Positions 1 through 5,063 of a stretch of 5,142 nt of DNA are shown here, piece after piece. Source of the stretch: an uncultured Clostridia bacterium. GTDB lineage: Bacteria > Bacillota > Clostridia > TANB77 > CAG-508. Each line of letters starts with the position of its first letter. Positions within the stretch are counted from its first letter, which is position 1. Position numbers and translations under genes: made by a program. The notes beneath the pieces were generated by a model, which was not told the DNA's origin, did no database searches, and saw only the letters and a program-made list of their open reading frames with translations. The stretch covers positions 1 to 5,142 of the forward strand of contig CATLGL010000091.1 in NCBI GenBank assembly GCA_949935895.1. The letters are read 5' to 3'.

Positions 1-228
1 AATGGTAATTTATGTATTCATGGAATAGAATGCTTTGTATTGGCAGCATTTATGTTGTTTTCTAATTATTTATATTCTATGTATATAAAAGATTTTCAAT
101 CATATGTAGCAGTATTTGCATATATGGTTGGTGTTTATTATGTGGGGAAGTCAATTGTTGTACAACAAAAAATGAAAAAGCAGTATGCTGCTAGTTTAAG
201 TGATATTGATGAAATTATTAAAAAATAA
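1..228 (+). CDS. C-terminal part of a small membrane protein, function unknown (5' end outside window)
   Basis: The frame is open from the first base, so the gene very probably begins upstream; the internal TTG at 40 and ATG at 52 lack a convincing ribosome binding site. The 75 visible residues contain two hydrophobic stretches, about residues 8-27 and 34-55, separated by a short polar turn (YIKDFQSY). A charged tail follows (QQKMKKQYAASLSDIDEIIKK region, residues 57-75). This suggests two membrane helices and a short C-terminal cytoplasmic or extracellular tail. I do not recognise the family and assign no function. The stop lies 21 bases before yicC, so it may share a transcript with the genes downstream. 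It could also be the end of a larger multi-pass membrane protein. Confidence 0.6.
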   Translation, partial: NGNLCIHGIECFVLAAFMLFSNYLYSMYIKDFQSYVAVFAYMVGVYYVGKSIVVQQKMKKQYAASLSDIDEIIKK

Positions 229-249
229 AGGAAATGTATGGGGTAAAAT

Positions 250-1122
250 ATGAAAAGTATGACAGGCTTTGGAAGAGCTAATTTTGAAAAAGAAGGAAGA
301 AGTTATAATATTGAAATAAAATCAGTTAATCATCGATATTGTGATATTAGCATAAAAATGCCACGAAGTATTAGTTATTTAGAAGAAAAGATAAAAAAAG
401 AAATGATGGCAAATATTACAAGAGGAAAAATGGATGTTTCAATAATATTTGAAAATAATAGTTCAAAAGGGAAAAATATAAAAATAAACCAAGAATTAGC
501 AAAAGTTTATATAGAAGAATTAAGGCAACTTGCTAAAGAAAATAATTTAGAACAATCAATTACACTAACAGAAATTTCGAAATTTCCAGATGTATTAGTA
601 ATTCAAAATGTAGAAGAGGAGCAAACCATTTGGGAGGAACTTCAAATTTGCTTAAAACAAGCACTAGAACAGTTGCTACAAATGCGTATACAAGAAGGAG
701 AAAAAATAAAAGAAGACTTACAAAAAAGAATTCATGAGGTTAGAAAAAAAGTTTTGGAAATTTCTCAATATTCTACTAGACTTGTAGAAGAATATGTAGT
801 AAAATTAGAAACAAGAATAAAGGAAATCCTAAAAACAGATGTAGTAGATCAAGATAGATTAAATCAAGAAATTGTTATATATGCAGATAAATGTTCAGTA
901 GAAGAAGAACTCACAAGATTGGATAGTCATATTTTACAATTTGAAAATATGTTACATCAAAAAGAGGCAATTGGCAAAAAAATAGATTTTCTTATTCAAG
1001 AAATGAATCGAGAAACAAATACAATTGGTTCAAAATCAGGTAGTTTAGAAATTACGAACTTGGTAATTGATATAAAGACACAATTGGAGGATATACGAGA
1101 ACAAGTTCAAAATATTGAATAA
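250..1122 (+). CDS. yicC: YicC/YloC family endoribonuclease
   Basis: This 290-residue protein has the family's usual length and both hallmark ends. The N-terminal YicC domain opens with MKSMTGFGRA and continues with EIKSVNHRYCDISIKMPR at about 22-39. The C-terminal DUF1732 domain (about 207-290) carries YADKCSVEEELTRLDSH at 211-227, the GKKIDFLIQEMNRETNTIGSKS region at 242-263 and the ending IREQVQNIE. E. coli YicC and Bacillus YloC are reported cytoplasmic endoribonucleases, and E. coli YicC has been linked to small-RNA turnover. The ATG at 250 is chosen because an in-frame TAA sits at 244-246 and the MKSMTGFGRA start is canonical. The ribosome binding site is modest (AAAGGA at 227-232, or GGGG at 240-243). 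It lies 12 bases before remA, a pairing conserved in Firmicutes. The start of the middle part (70-200) is a charged helical region, as expected for the family. Confidence 0.96.
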   Translation: MKSMTGFGRANFEKEGRSYNIEIKSVNHRYCDISIKMPRSISYLEEKIKKEMMANITRGKMDVSIIFENNSSKGKNIKINQELAKVYIEELRQLAKENNLEQSITLTEISKFPDVLVIQNVEEEQTIWEELQICLKQALEQLLQMRIQEGEKIKEDLQKRIHEVRKKVLEISQYSTRLVEEYVVKLETRIKEILKTDVVDQDRLNQEIVIYADKCSVEEELTRLDSHILQFENMLHQKEAIGKKIDFLIQEMNRETNTIGSKSGSLEITNLVIDIKTQLEDIREQVQNIE

Positions 1123-1134
1123 AGGAGAGAGAGG

Positions 1135-1383
1135 ATGCAGCTTATAAATATAGGATTTGGAAATATTGTTTCTGCAAGCAGAATTATTGCAATTGTAAGT
1201 CCAGAATCAGCACCAATTAAAAGAATGGTACAAGAGGCAAAGGATAGCAAAATGGCTGTAGATGCAACTTATGGTAGACGTACAAGAGCAGTTGTTATTA
1301 TGGATTCTGGTCATGTTATTTTGTCAGCAGTACAACCAGAGACTGTTGCAGGAAGGTTAGACAAAGAAGAAGTAGAGGAATAA
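1135..1383 (+). CDS. remA: RemA family (DUF370) DNA-binding regulator
   Basis: An 82-residue protein that matches RemA along its whole length. In Bacillus subtilis RemA is a ring-forming DNA-binding protein that activates extracellular-matrix and osmoprotection genes; here the target genes are not known. Visible family features are the start MQLINIGFGNIVSASRIIAIVSPESAPIKR, given here as residues 1-30, with Arg16 and Pro27 at the positions corresponding to functionally important Bacillus residues. The pair Arg48-Arg49 in ATYGRRTRAV (44-53) lies in the conserved basic stretch implicated in DNA contact, followed by the strand-rich VVIMDSGHVILSAVQPETV (53-71). The ATG is preceded by GGAG at 1124-1127 with a 7-base spacer, and the 12-base gap after yicC suggests co-transcription. 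The gene normally found next, gmk, is missing. Confidence 0.95.
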   Translation: MQLINIGFGNIVSASRIIAIVSPESAPIKRMVQEAKDSKMAVDATYGRRTRAVVIMDSGHVILSAVQPETVAGRLDKEEVEE

Positions 1384-1427
1384 GGAAAAAGTATTTCTAA
1401 TTTTAAATAAAAAGGAGTAGATGGAAA

Positions 1428-1628
1428 ATGATGGTTCAACCAAGTGTTACAGAGTTATTAAAAAGAGTAGACAATCGATTTGAATTAGTAGTTATGACAG
1501 CTAAAAGAGCAAGACAATTATCTAAGGGAGACAAGGCATTAACAAACAAAGAAGAAGAGTCAACTGTTACTCTTGCTGCAGATGAAATAGCAGAAGGAAA
1601 GGTGACAATATGCAACGAAGAGGAGTAG
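1428..1628 (+). CDS. rpoZ: DNA-directed RNA polymerase omega subunit
   Basis: A 66-residue omega subunit, which binds the beta-prime subunit and helps RNA polymerase assembly. The family signature is the N-terminal PSVTELLKRVDNRFELVVMTAKRARQL (residues 5-31), in which the helix V-x-TAKRARQL is nearly invariant. The tail (LAADEIAEGKVTI) matches the conserved EI..GK end of the family. It is short but within the normal range. The gene opens with two ATG codons (1428 and 1431); GGAG at 1414-1417 lies 10 or 13 bases upstream, so 1428 is the better start, and an ATG at 1421 is in another frame. The gap of 44 bases after remA is too small to hide gmk. The last 19 bases overlap the next gene, implying translational coupling. 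Confidence 0.93.
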   Translation: MMVQPSVTELLKRVDNRFELVVMTAKRARQLSKGDKALTNKEEESTVTLAADEIAEGKVTICNEEE

Positions 1629-2186
1629 AAAAAAGACATATTATTACAATAACTGGTGATCATGCAAGTGGACAAGGAACATTATCTAATTTATTACAAG
1701 AAAAGTTAGGTTATGAAATTTACCGTAATGGTCAATATGTAAGGCAATTAGCAAGCCAAAAAGGAATGACAATTAGTGAATTTCAAATTTATTTAAATGA
1801 ACACCCTGATTTAGATAAAGAGGTTGAAAGAAGCGCAACAAGATATGCTAATACACATGATAACCTAATTATTGATGCCAAATTACGGTTGGTATGCTGT
1901 ACCAGCATCTTTTAAAGTATATTTAAAAGTAGATATTGATATAGCAGTTGAAAGAGCCTTTTGTGATCAAGCAAGAAAAGAAACAGAGCCATATGCAACA
2001 AAGGAAGAAGCAAGGCAAAAGATTTTATATCGTCATAAAGAAGAGACAAAACGTTGGCAGGAGGAATATGGAGTAAACCGTGATGATATGGCAAATTACC
2101 ATTTAGTCATAGATACAACAAGTTTAAAACCAGAGGAGGTATGCCAAAAAGTACTAACAGCATATGAAGAATGGCTAAAAAATTAG
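1610..2186 (+). pseudogene. Cytidylate-kinase-like P-loop protein, frameshifted and with altered Walker A
   Basis: The two reading frames 1610-1915 and 1869-2186 together spell one protein of about 191 residues, the length of small CMP-kinase-like proteins. Skipping the C at 1886 joins them as IIDAKL + GWYAVPASFKVYL, which fits the family pattern of IID-x-[RK]-L-x-W, then P-x-SFK-[VI]-[YF]-L. The rest fits too: an N-terminal P-loop strand (HIITITGDHASGQGT, 10-24), NGQYVRQLAS (40-49), AVERAF after the crossover, a lid-like region rich in Arg/Lys, and the end NYHLVIDTTSLKPEEV. The P-loop Lys of GxxxxGK[ST] is replaced by Gln22, and the usual DxR of the CMP site reads DAK. Family members phosphorylate CMP/dCMP; with the P-loop change, normal catalysis is doubtful. 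ATG 1610 follows GAAGGAAAGG (1592-1601) and overlaps rpoZ by 19 bases. The extra C is not in a homopolymer run, so a simple run-length sequencing error is less likely, but an assembly error is still possible. Confidence 0.8.
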
Positions 2187-2193
2187 AAAAGAT

Positions 2194-2199
2194 AGGTGG
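2194..2199 (+). promoter_or_regulatory. Ribosome binding site that decides the tetR start
   Basis: AGGTGG lies 7 bases before ATG 2207. The upstream in-frame ATG at 2171 has only GAAG near it, overlaps the preceding gene, and would add 12 residues outside the TetR fold. This supports 2207 as the start. Confidence 0.6.
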
Positions 2200-2206
2200 T
2201 TATTGC

Positions 2207-2779
2207 ATGAACAAAACCAAAAGAAAAATATTTGAAGCTTCTATGAAATTATTTGCTAAAAAAGGTTATGATGCAACTAGTATTGAAGAAATAACAGCAA
2301 CAGTAGGAGTTGCAAAAGGAACATTATATTATCATTTTTCTAGTAAAGAAGAGATTTTTAATTTTTTAGTAGAAGAAGGAATGAAATTATTAAAAAATAG
2401 TATTGATATTAAAATTTCAAAATTAAATAAAGCGATGGACAAGTTAAGAGCAGTTATTTTAATTCAAATTAAAATTATTACAAAATATGAGGACTTTATG
2501 ACAATTGTACTTAGCCAAATTTGGGGAAATGAGGCAAGAAATATCATGTGTAAACAAAAAGTAATTGAATATATAAAAACAATTGAAATATTAGTAGAAG
2601 AAGGAATGAAAAAAGGAGAAATCATGAAGGGTGACCCAGAAGTGATTGCCTCAGGAATTTTTGGATTAACATGTGCAAGTTTGGTATATAAAATGAAAAT
2701 TAAAGAGGAAATTGATATTTCAAAATTATATAAAGAATTTGACCATTCTATTTTAAAAGGATTAACACATATAAAATAA
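2207..2779 (+). CDS. TetR/AcrR family transcriptional regulator
   Basis: From ATG 2207 the product is 190 residues, typical for TetR regulators. The N-terminal DNA-binding domain is clear: KIFEASMKLFAKKGYDATS (7-25) is helix 1 and the turn, and IEEITATVGVAKGTLYYHF (26-44) is the helix-turn-helix with the hallmark G-T-L-Y-[YF]-[HY]-F recognition helix, followed by SSKEEIF. The rest (about 55-190) is the variable helical ligand-binding and dimer domain, so the ligand cannot be read from the sequence. Such proteins are usually repressors released by a small molecule. The gene starts 20 bases after the kinase-like gene, so it may be read through from the yicC operon. A near-palindrome inside the promoter of the next gene (2904-2920) is a plausible binding site, which would make the 323-residue protein its target; that link is inferred from position only. 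Confidence 0.93.
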   Translation: MNKTKRKIFEASMKLFAKKGYDATSIEEITATVGVAKGTLYYHFSSKEEIFNFLVEEGMKLLKNSIDIKISKLNKAMDKLRAVILIQIKIITKYEDFMTIVLSQIWGNEARNIMCKQKVIEYIKTIEILVEEGMKKGEIMKGDPEVIASGIFGLTCASLVYKMKIKEEIDISKLYKEFDHSILKGLTHIK

Positions 2780-2816
2780 CAAAAAACATAAAAAAATAAA
2801 AAAGAATAAAATAGAC

Positions 2817-2832
2817 AAATAATGCATCATTT
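2817..2832. repeat. 16-bp near-palindrome downstream of tetR
   Basis: AAATAATGCATCATTT is symmetric at 14 of 16 positions around TGCA. It lies 38 bases after the tetR stop and about 65 bases upstream of the candidate -35 box. It could be an accessory operator, but short AT-rich palindromes are common by chance in DNA of this composition. Confidence 0.25.
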
Positions 2833-2896
2833 AGGGAAATACAGACTTTGATTATTTTTTCTATTTAAAAAAAATAAATAAAATTGTAAAATAATG

Positions 2897-2926
2897 TTGA
2901 CTTTTACATATAATTTGTAATAGAAT
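2897..2926 (+). promoter_or_regulatory. Candidate sigma-A promoter P1 for the 323-residue protein
   Basis: TTGACT (2897-2902, 5 of 6 matches to TTGACA) is followed after an 18-base spacer by TAGAAT (2921-2926, 5 of 6 matches to TATAAT). Transcription would start near 2933 and give a leader of about 105 bases. An exact TATAAT also occurs at 2909-2914 but has no good -35 box at the correct distance. Confidence 0.55.
2904..2920. promoter_or_regulatory. Candidate TetR operator inside promoter P1
   Basis: TTACATATAATTTGTAA reads as TTACA-N7-TGTAA; 14 of the 16 non-central positions are symmetric. It occupies the spacer exactly between the -35 box (ends 2902) and the -10 box (starts 2921), where a bound dimer would block RNA polymerase. 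Its length is typical of TetR-family operators and the tetR gene ends only about 125 bases upstream. Assignment to this regulator is inference. Confidence 0.45.
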
Positions 2927-2964
2927 TGAAACGTAAATAAAATATAAAATTTTATTGAATCCTA

Positions 2965-2993
2965 TTGTAGTTTTTTAAAAGAAGTTGTATAAT
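2965..2993 (+). promoter_or_regulatory. Second candidate promoter P2 for the 323-residue protein
   Basis: An exact TATAAT at 2988-2993 is preceded, with a 17-base spacer, by TTGTAG (2965-2970), a weak -35 box matching only in TTG. Transcription would start near 3000, 39 bases before the coding start. Confidence 0.4.
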
Positions 2994-3038
2994 TTGAAGA
3001 GGTAGAATAATACGTAGGACAAAGGAGGGAGGTTTACA

Positions 3039-4010
3039 ATGTCAAAGAGCGGCATAGTAAACGTTAGAATGATAATTACACAAGAAAAAATCTTATCAAA
3101 TATTGATAAGGTACAAAAAATGATTAATCCACATAGTAAGAAGCAAATCGTACAGTTAGATGAAGATTCTTACTTTAAGGATTTAATTGAATCCATTAAA
3201 ACATATTTAATTGAATATCCAAAAAAGAAGAATTTTCCAAAAGATGTATATAAAGCAGCTTATGGATTAGTTGAATATGCAACAAATCAATTTGAAGAAA
3301 ATACAAAACAAATTGAGGAGTTAATTCGTCAAAGAGAAAAGAATATTATCCTTTCTGGTGAATTAAAGGATTTACTAGAAGTGGTTGAAAATAAAGATGA
3401 AGATTGGAAAAATTGTGTAAAAGCAGCAACAGGAAAATATGGTGAAGATATCATTGAAACGTTAGGAATTATAGGAAGAGCAAAAGGAAAAACAACACAA
3501 AATTATGAAGATGCAGTAAAACTAATTCATGCAAGAATCAATAATCTAGAATCTAATTTACATATTGAAATTGATATGGAGAGAATCGAAGATCGTTCAA
3601 AAGCATTAAGTTATATTGGGATTGAAGTAGCAGATGCATTAAAAGTAATTCCAGCGCCAGTTGATGATGGAGTAGAAGAAGATGTAGAGGTTGCTAATGC
3701 TGTAACAGAATCAGTAGTAGAGGAAGTAAAAACAGCAAATAAAGTAAATGTAGTAGCAGCACAAGAAGTAAAACAAGAGCCAACAGTGCAAGAACAAGTT
3801 CAAGCACAAATACAGGCACAAATTCAAAATAGGGAACATGCTCAAGTTTCAGAAGAGCAAGCAGCATATGTAGCAGAAACACAAGTAGAAGTAAAACCAT
3901 CGTTATGGCAAAGAATTAAAAATAGTAAATTAGGAAAAACCTTAGGTTATATCTTTAAAATTAAGCTTGTAGTTGATACAAAAGGACTTCCAGAAGGAAG
4001 AGGAGAATAA
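3039..4010 (+). CDS. Uncharacterised helical protein with disordered linker and basic amphipathic tail
   Basis: I do not recognise this 323-residue protein. It begins MSKSGIVNVRMIITQEKI with no signal peptide or transmembrane helix, so it is probably cytoplasmic. Residues 10-200 are predicted mostly helical: a first charged part (10-60), KDVYKAAYGLVEYATNQFEENTK (69-90) leading into a likely coiled coil (85-118), then a second helical part (120-200) with GKYGEDIIETLGIIGRAKG (132-150). Residues about 205-285 are low complexity, rich in V, E, Q and A, including the small repeat VQAQIQAQIQ (254-263), and look disordered. The tail 288-310 (SLWQRIKNSKLGKTLGYIFKIK) is basic and amphipathic, suited to binding membrane or an acidic partner, and the chain ends LPEGRGE. 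Expression is expected to be good: AAAGGAGG at 3021-3028, 10 bases from ATG. It has its own promoter region and a terminator directly behind it, so it is a single-gene unit next to tetR. Confidence 0.85.
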   Translation: MSKSGIVNVRMIITQEKILSNIDKVQKMINPHSKKQIVQLDEDSYFKDLIESIKTYLIEYPKKKNFPKDVYKAAYGLVEYATNQFEENTKQIEELIRQREKNIILSGELKDLLEVVENKDEDWKNCVKAATGKYGEDIIETLGIIGRAKGKTTQNYEDAVKLIHARINNLESNLHIEIDMERIEDRSKALSYIGIEVADALKVIPAPVDDGVEEDVEVANAVTESVVEEVKTANKVNVVAAQEVKQEPTVQEQVQAQIQAQIQNREHAQVSEEQAAYVAETQVEVKPSLWQRIKNSKLGKTLGYIFKIKLVVDTKGLPEGRGE

Positions 4011-4023
4011 GAATAATAAATTG

Positions 4024-4055
4024 AAGAAGAAATATAAAAATATTTCTTCTTTTTT
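4024..4055 (+). terminator. Rho-independent terminator after the 323-residue protein gene
   Basis: A perfect 12-bp stem, AAGAAGAAATAT (4024-4035) with ATATTTCTTCTT (4040-4051), closes a 4-base AAAA loop. The T run at 4050-4055 supplies the U-tract. The stem is low in GC but long, and it lies 13 bases after the stop codon. Confidence 0.8.
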
Positions 4056-4056
4056 G

Positions 4057-4085
4057 TTGAAAATATAGATAGTATTTGATATAGT
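4057..4085 (+). promoter_or_regulatory. Extended -10 promoter of thyX
   Basis: TTGAAA (4057-4062, 5 of 6 matches) and TATAGT (4080-4085, 5 of 6 matches) are separated by exactly 17 bases, and TGA just before the -10 box gives the extended TGn motif. It starts one base after the T run of the preceding terminator and gives a short leader of about 23 bases before thyX. Confidence 0.75.
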
Positions 4086-4114
4086 AAGAAAAAAATAAAG
4101 ATGGAGGAATAAAA

Positions 4115-4783
4115 ATGAGAATTGTAGAACCATGGGTAAAAGTAGAAAAATTCGATGGAAAAGAGATAATGCGTAGGGTAGAAAGAGCATGTAGAACTTG
4201 CTATCGTTCAGAAGATAAAATAACAGAAGAGAGTTATAAAAATTTATTAAAAAATTGTATTAATCGTGGTCATGAATCAGTATTAGAGCATGAGAAGGTT
4301 ACAGTTCGTATTTATAGTGATATTGGTTCTTATAAGGATTTAACAAGACATCGTTTTGCAAGTTTTTCTGTTGAATCAACAAGATATTGTAGTTATGATA
4401 AAGATAAATATGGCAATGAGATTGCGTTTGTAAATCCAGTTTATATAGAAAATGAAGAAATGTATGAAATATGGAAAAAGACAATGCAAGAAATTGAAAA
4501 TAGTTATATAAAAATGAAGGAATTAGGAGCATCTACTGACATGTGCAGAAATTTATTACCACATTCAACAGCGGCAGAATATACGATGACAGCAAATATT
4601 AGAGAATGGAAACATATTTTTAGTTTAAGAGCAAACAACCATGTACATCCATCCATTCGCCAAGTGATGCTTCCATTATTAAAATATTTTAAAGAGCAAA
4701 TGCCAGAAATTTTTAATGAAATTCCATATGATGAAGAATTTAATCCAGAATATTATGCAAAATTGTCAGTAGAAGATTTTTAG
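4115..4783 (+). CDS. thyX: Flavin-dependent thymidylate synthase ThyX
   Basis: A 222-residue ThyX, which makes dTMP from dUMP using methylenetetrahydrofolate, FAD and NADPH in the cytoplasm as a homotetramer. The defining motif RHR-x7-S is intact: R78-H79-R80, then Ser88 within SFSVESTRYCSY (83-94). Also conserved are GHESVLEHEKVTV (52-64), LLPHSTAAEYTMTANIREW, and the C-terminal SLRANNHVHPSIRQVM that contributes dUMP and flavin contacts. The length is typical and no key residue is missing. The start at 4115 follows GGAGG (4103-4107) with a 7-base spacer. It has its own promoter and is transcribed separately from the gene upstream. ThyX replaces the classical ThyA in many Clostridia; whether thyA also exists in this genome cannot be seen. 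Directly behind it sits the remnant of another gene. Confidence 0.97.
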   Translation: MRIVEPWVKVEKFDGKEIMRRVERACRTCYRSEDKITEESYKNLLKNCINRGHESVLEHEKVTVRIYSDIGSYKDLTRHRFASFSVESTRYCSYDKDKYGNEIAFVNPVYIENEEMYEIWKKTMQEIENSYIKMKELGASTDMCRNLLPHSTAAEYTMTANIREWKHIFSLRANNHVHPSIRQVMLPLLKYFKEQMPEIFNEIPYDEEFNPEYYAKLSVEDF

Positions 4784-4796
4784 TGAAAGGAGAAAA

Positions 4797-4856
4797 ATGA
4801 TAGATTTACATATTCATATCTAACTTCCTTAGTAGCAGATTGGATTAATCATGTCG
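4797..4856 (+). pseudogene. Remnant of a PHP-domain phosphoesterase gene (start only)
   Basis: A good ribosome binding site (AAAGGAG, 4786-4792) precedes ATG 4797, which reads MIDLHIHI and then stops with TAA at 4821-4823. MIDLHxH is the near-invariant opening of PHP-domain metal-dependent phosphoesterases, whose HxH binds the metal. The body of the gene, normally some hundred codons or more, is absent. In a neighbouring frame the same stretch is open to 4882, reading LTSLVADWINHVENINKKQS, which might be the other end of a deleted gene; in the first frame the codons after the stop read L-P, as in CpsB/YwqE-type starts (HxHILP). The spacing to thyX (13 bases) suggests it was once co-transcribed with it. 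An alternative reading is a short leader peptide. The 3' limit given is approximate. Confidence 0.5.
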
Positions 4857-4859
4857 AAA

Positions 4860-4901
4860 ATATAAATAAGAAACAGAGTTAGTGCTGTTTCTTATTTATA
4901 T
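4860..4901. terminator. Perfect 17-bp stem-loop, likely bidirectional terminator behind thyX
   Basis: The arms 4860-4876 (ATATAAATAAGAAACAG) and 4885-4901 are exact reverse complements with an 8-base loop AGTTAGTG. The core GAAACAG/CTGTTTC is followed by TTATTTATAT on the top strand and the complement gives a similar T-rich run, so it could stop transcription from either side. No long pure T run follows, so the call as a terminator is likely rather than certain. Confidence 0.65.
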
Positions 4902-4931
4902 AATAGGAAAATTTCTAAGTTTCCTATTATA
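4899..4931. repeat. Second perfect stem-loop, 12-bp arms
   Basis: TATAATAGGAAA (4899-4910) pairs exactly with TTTCCTATTATA (4920-4931) around a 9-base loop. Its left arm shares three bases with the right arm of the preceding hairpin, so the two structures cannot both be fully paired at the same time. Confidence 0.6.
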
Positions 4932-4945
4932 CAATATTTTCTACA

Positions 4946-4968
4946 AAAAAATTGCTACACAATTTTTT
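4946..4968. repeat. Third stem-loop, 9-bp arms, terminator-like
   Basis: AAAAAATTG (4946-4954) pairs exactly with CAATTTTTT (4960-4968) around the loop CTACA. The stem has only one G-C pair. It could act as a weak bidirectional terminator or be part of a row of hairpins with the two before it. Confidence 0.4.
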
Positions 4969-5024
4969 ACAGTAACAAAGATACAGACTTTAAATATTTA
5001 GCACAGTTGTTCGTTACTATTTTT

Positions 5025-5059
5025 AAGCTTGTTTTTTTATGGAATAAGCTTGTATTTTT
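5025..5059 (+). terminator. Stem-loop with U-tract upstream of the last reading frame
   Basis: AAGCTTGTTTT (5025-5035) pairs with GGAATAAGCTT (5041-5051), with 8 Watson-Crick and 3 G-U pairs, and TTTTT follows at 5055-5059. The two AAGCTT copies also form a direct repeat TAAGCTTGT (5024-5032 and 5045-5053) with a 21-base period. It may terminate transcription from upstream or act in the leader of the gene at 5102. Confidence 0.4.
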
Positions 5060-5063
5060 CTAA

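Noticed and set aside
1436..1675. Reverse-strand open frame opposite rpoZ
   Set aside because: The forward strand has a recognisable conserved protein; this frame looks like a shadow with no family features.
2171..2206. Upstream ATG as the start of the TetR regulator (202 residues)
   Set aside because: It overlaps the preceding gene, lacks a good ribosome binding site, and adds residues before the conserved domain; ATG 2207 has AGGTGG at 7 bases.
2839..2849. ATACAGACTTT occurs here and again at 4981-4991, both in non-coding DNA
   Set aside because: An 11-base match is expected several times by chance in 5 kb of such AT-rich sequence, and the flanks do not match.
2852..2877. Inverted repeat TTATTTTTT / AAAAAATAA after tetR as a terminator
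   Set aside because: It has no G-C pair and no U-tract in the right place; A and T runs pair trivially here.
2936..2956. AATAAAAT / ATTTTATT stem in the leader of the 323-residue gene
   Set aside because: Eight A-T pairs only; too weak and too likely by composition to call a riboswitch or terminator.
3694..3900. Reverse-strand open frame rich in Leu and Val
   Set aside because: It is the complement of the Q/E/V-rich linker codons of the forward gene, has no ribosome binding site, and shows no independent features.
3942..4190. Reverse-strand open frame spanning the terminator and the thyX start
   Set aside because: It covers a clear terminator, a promoter and a conserved gene start on the other strand; the Phe/Leu-rich product is a composition effect.
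4971..5018. AGTAAC ... GTTACT arms as a large riboswitch-like element
   Set aside because: Only six pairs close a 36-base loop without convincing inner helices, and no known riboswitch or T-box motif is visible.
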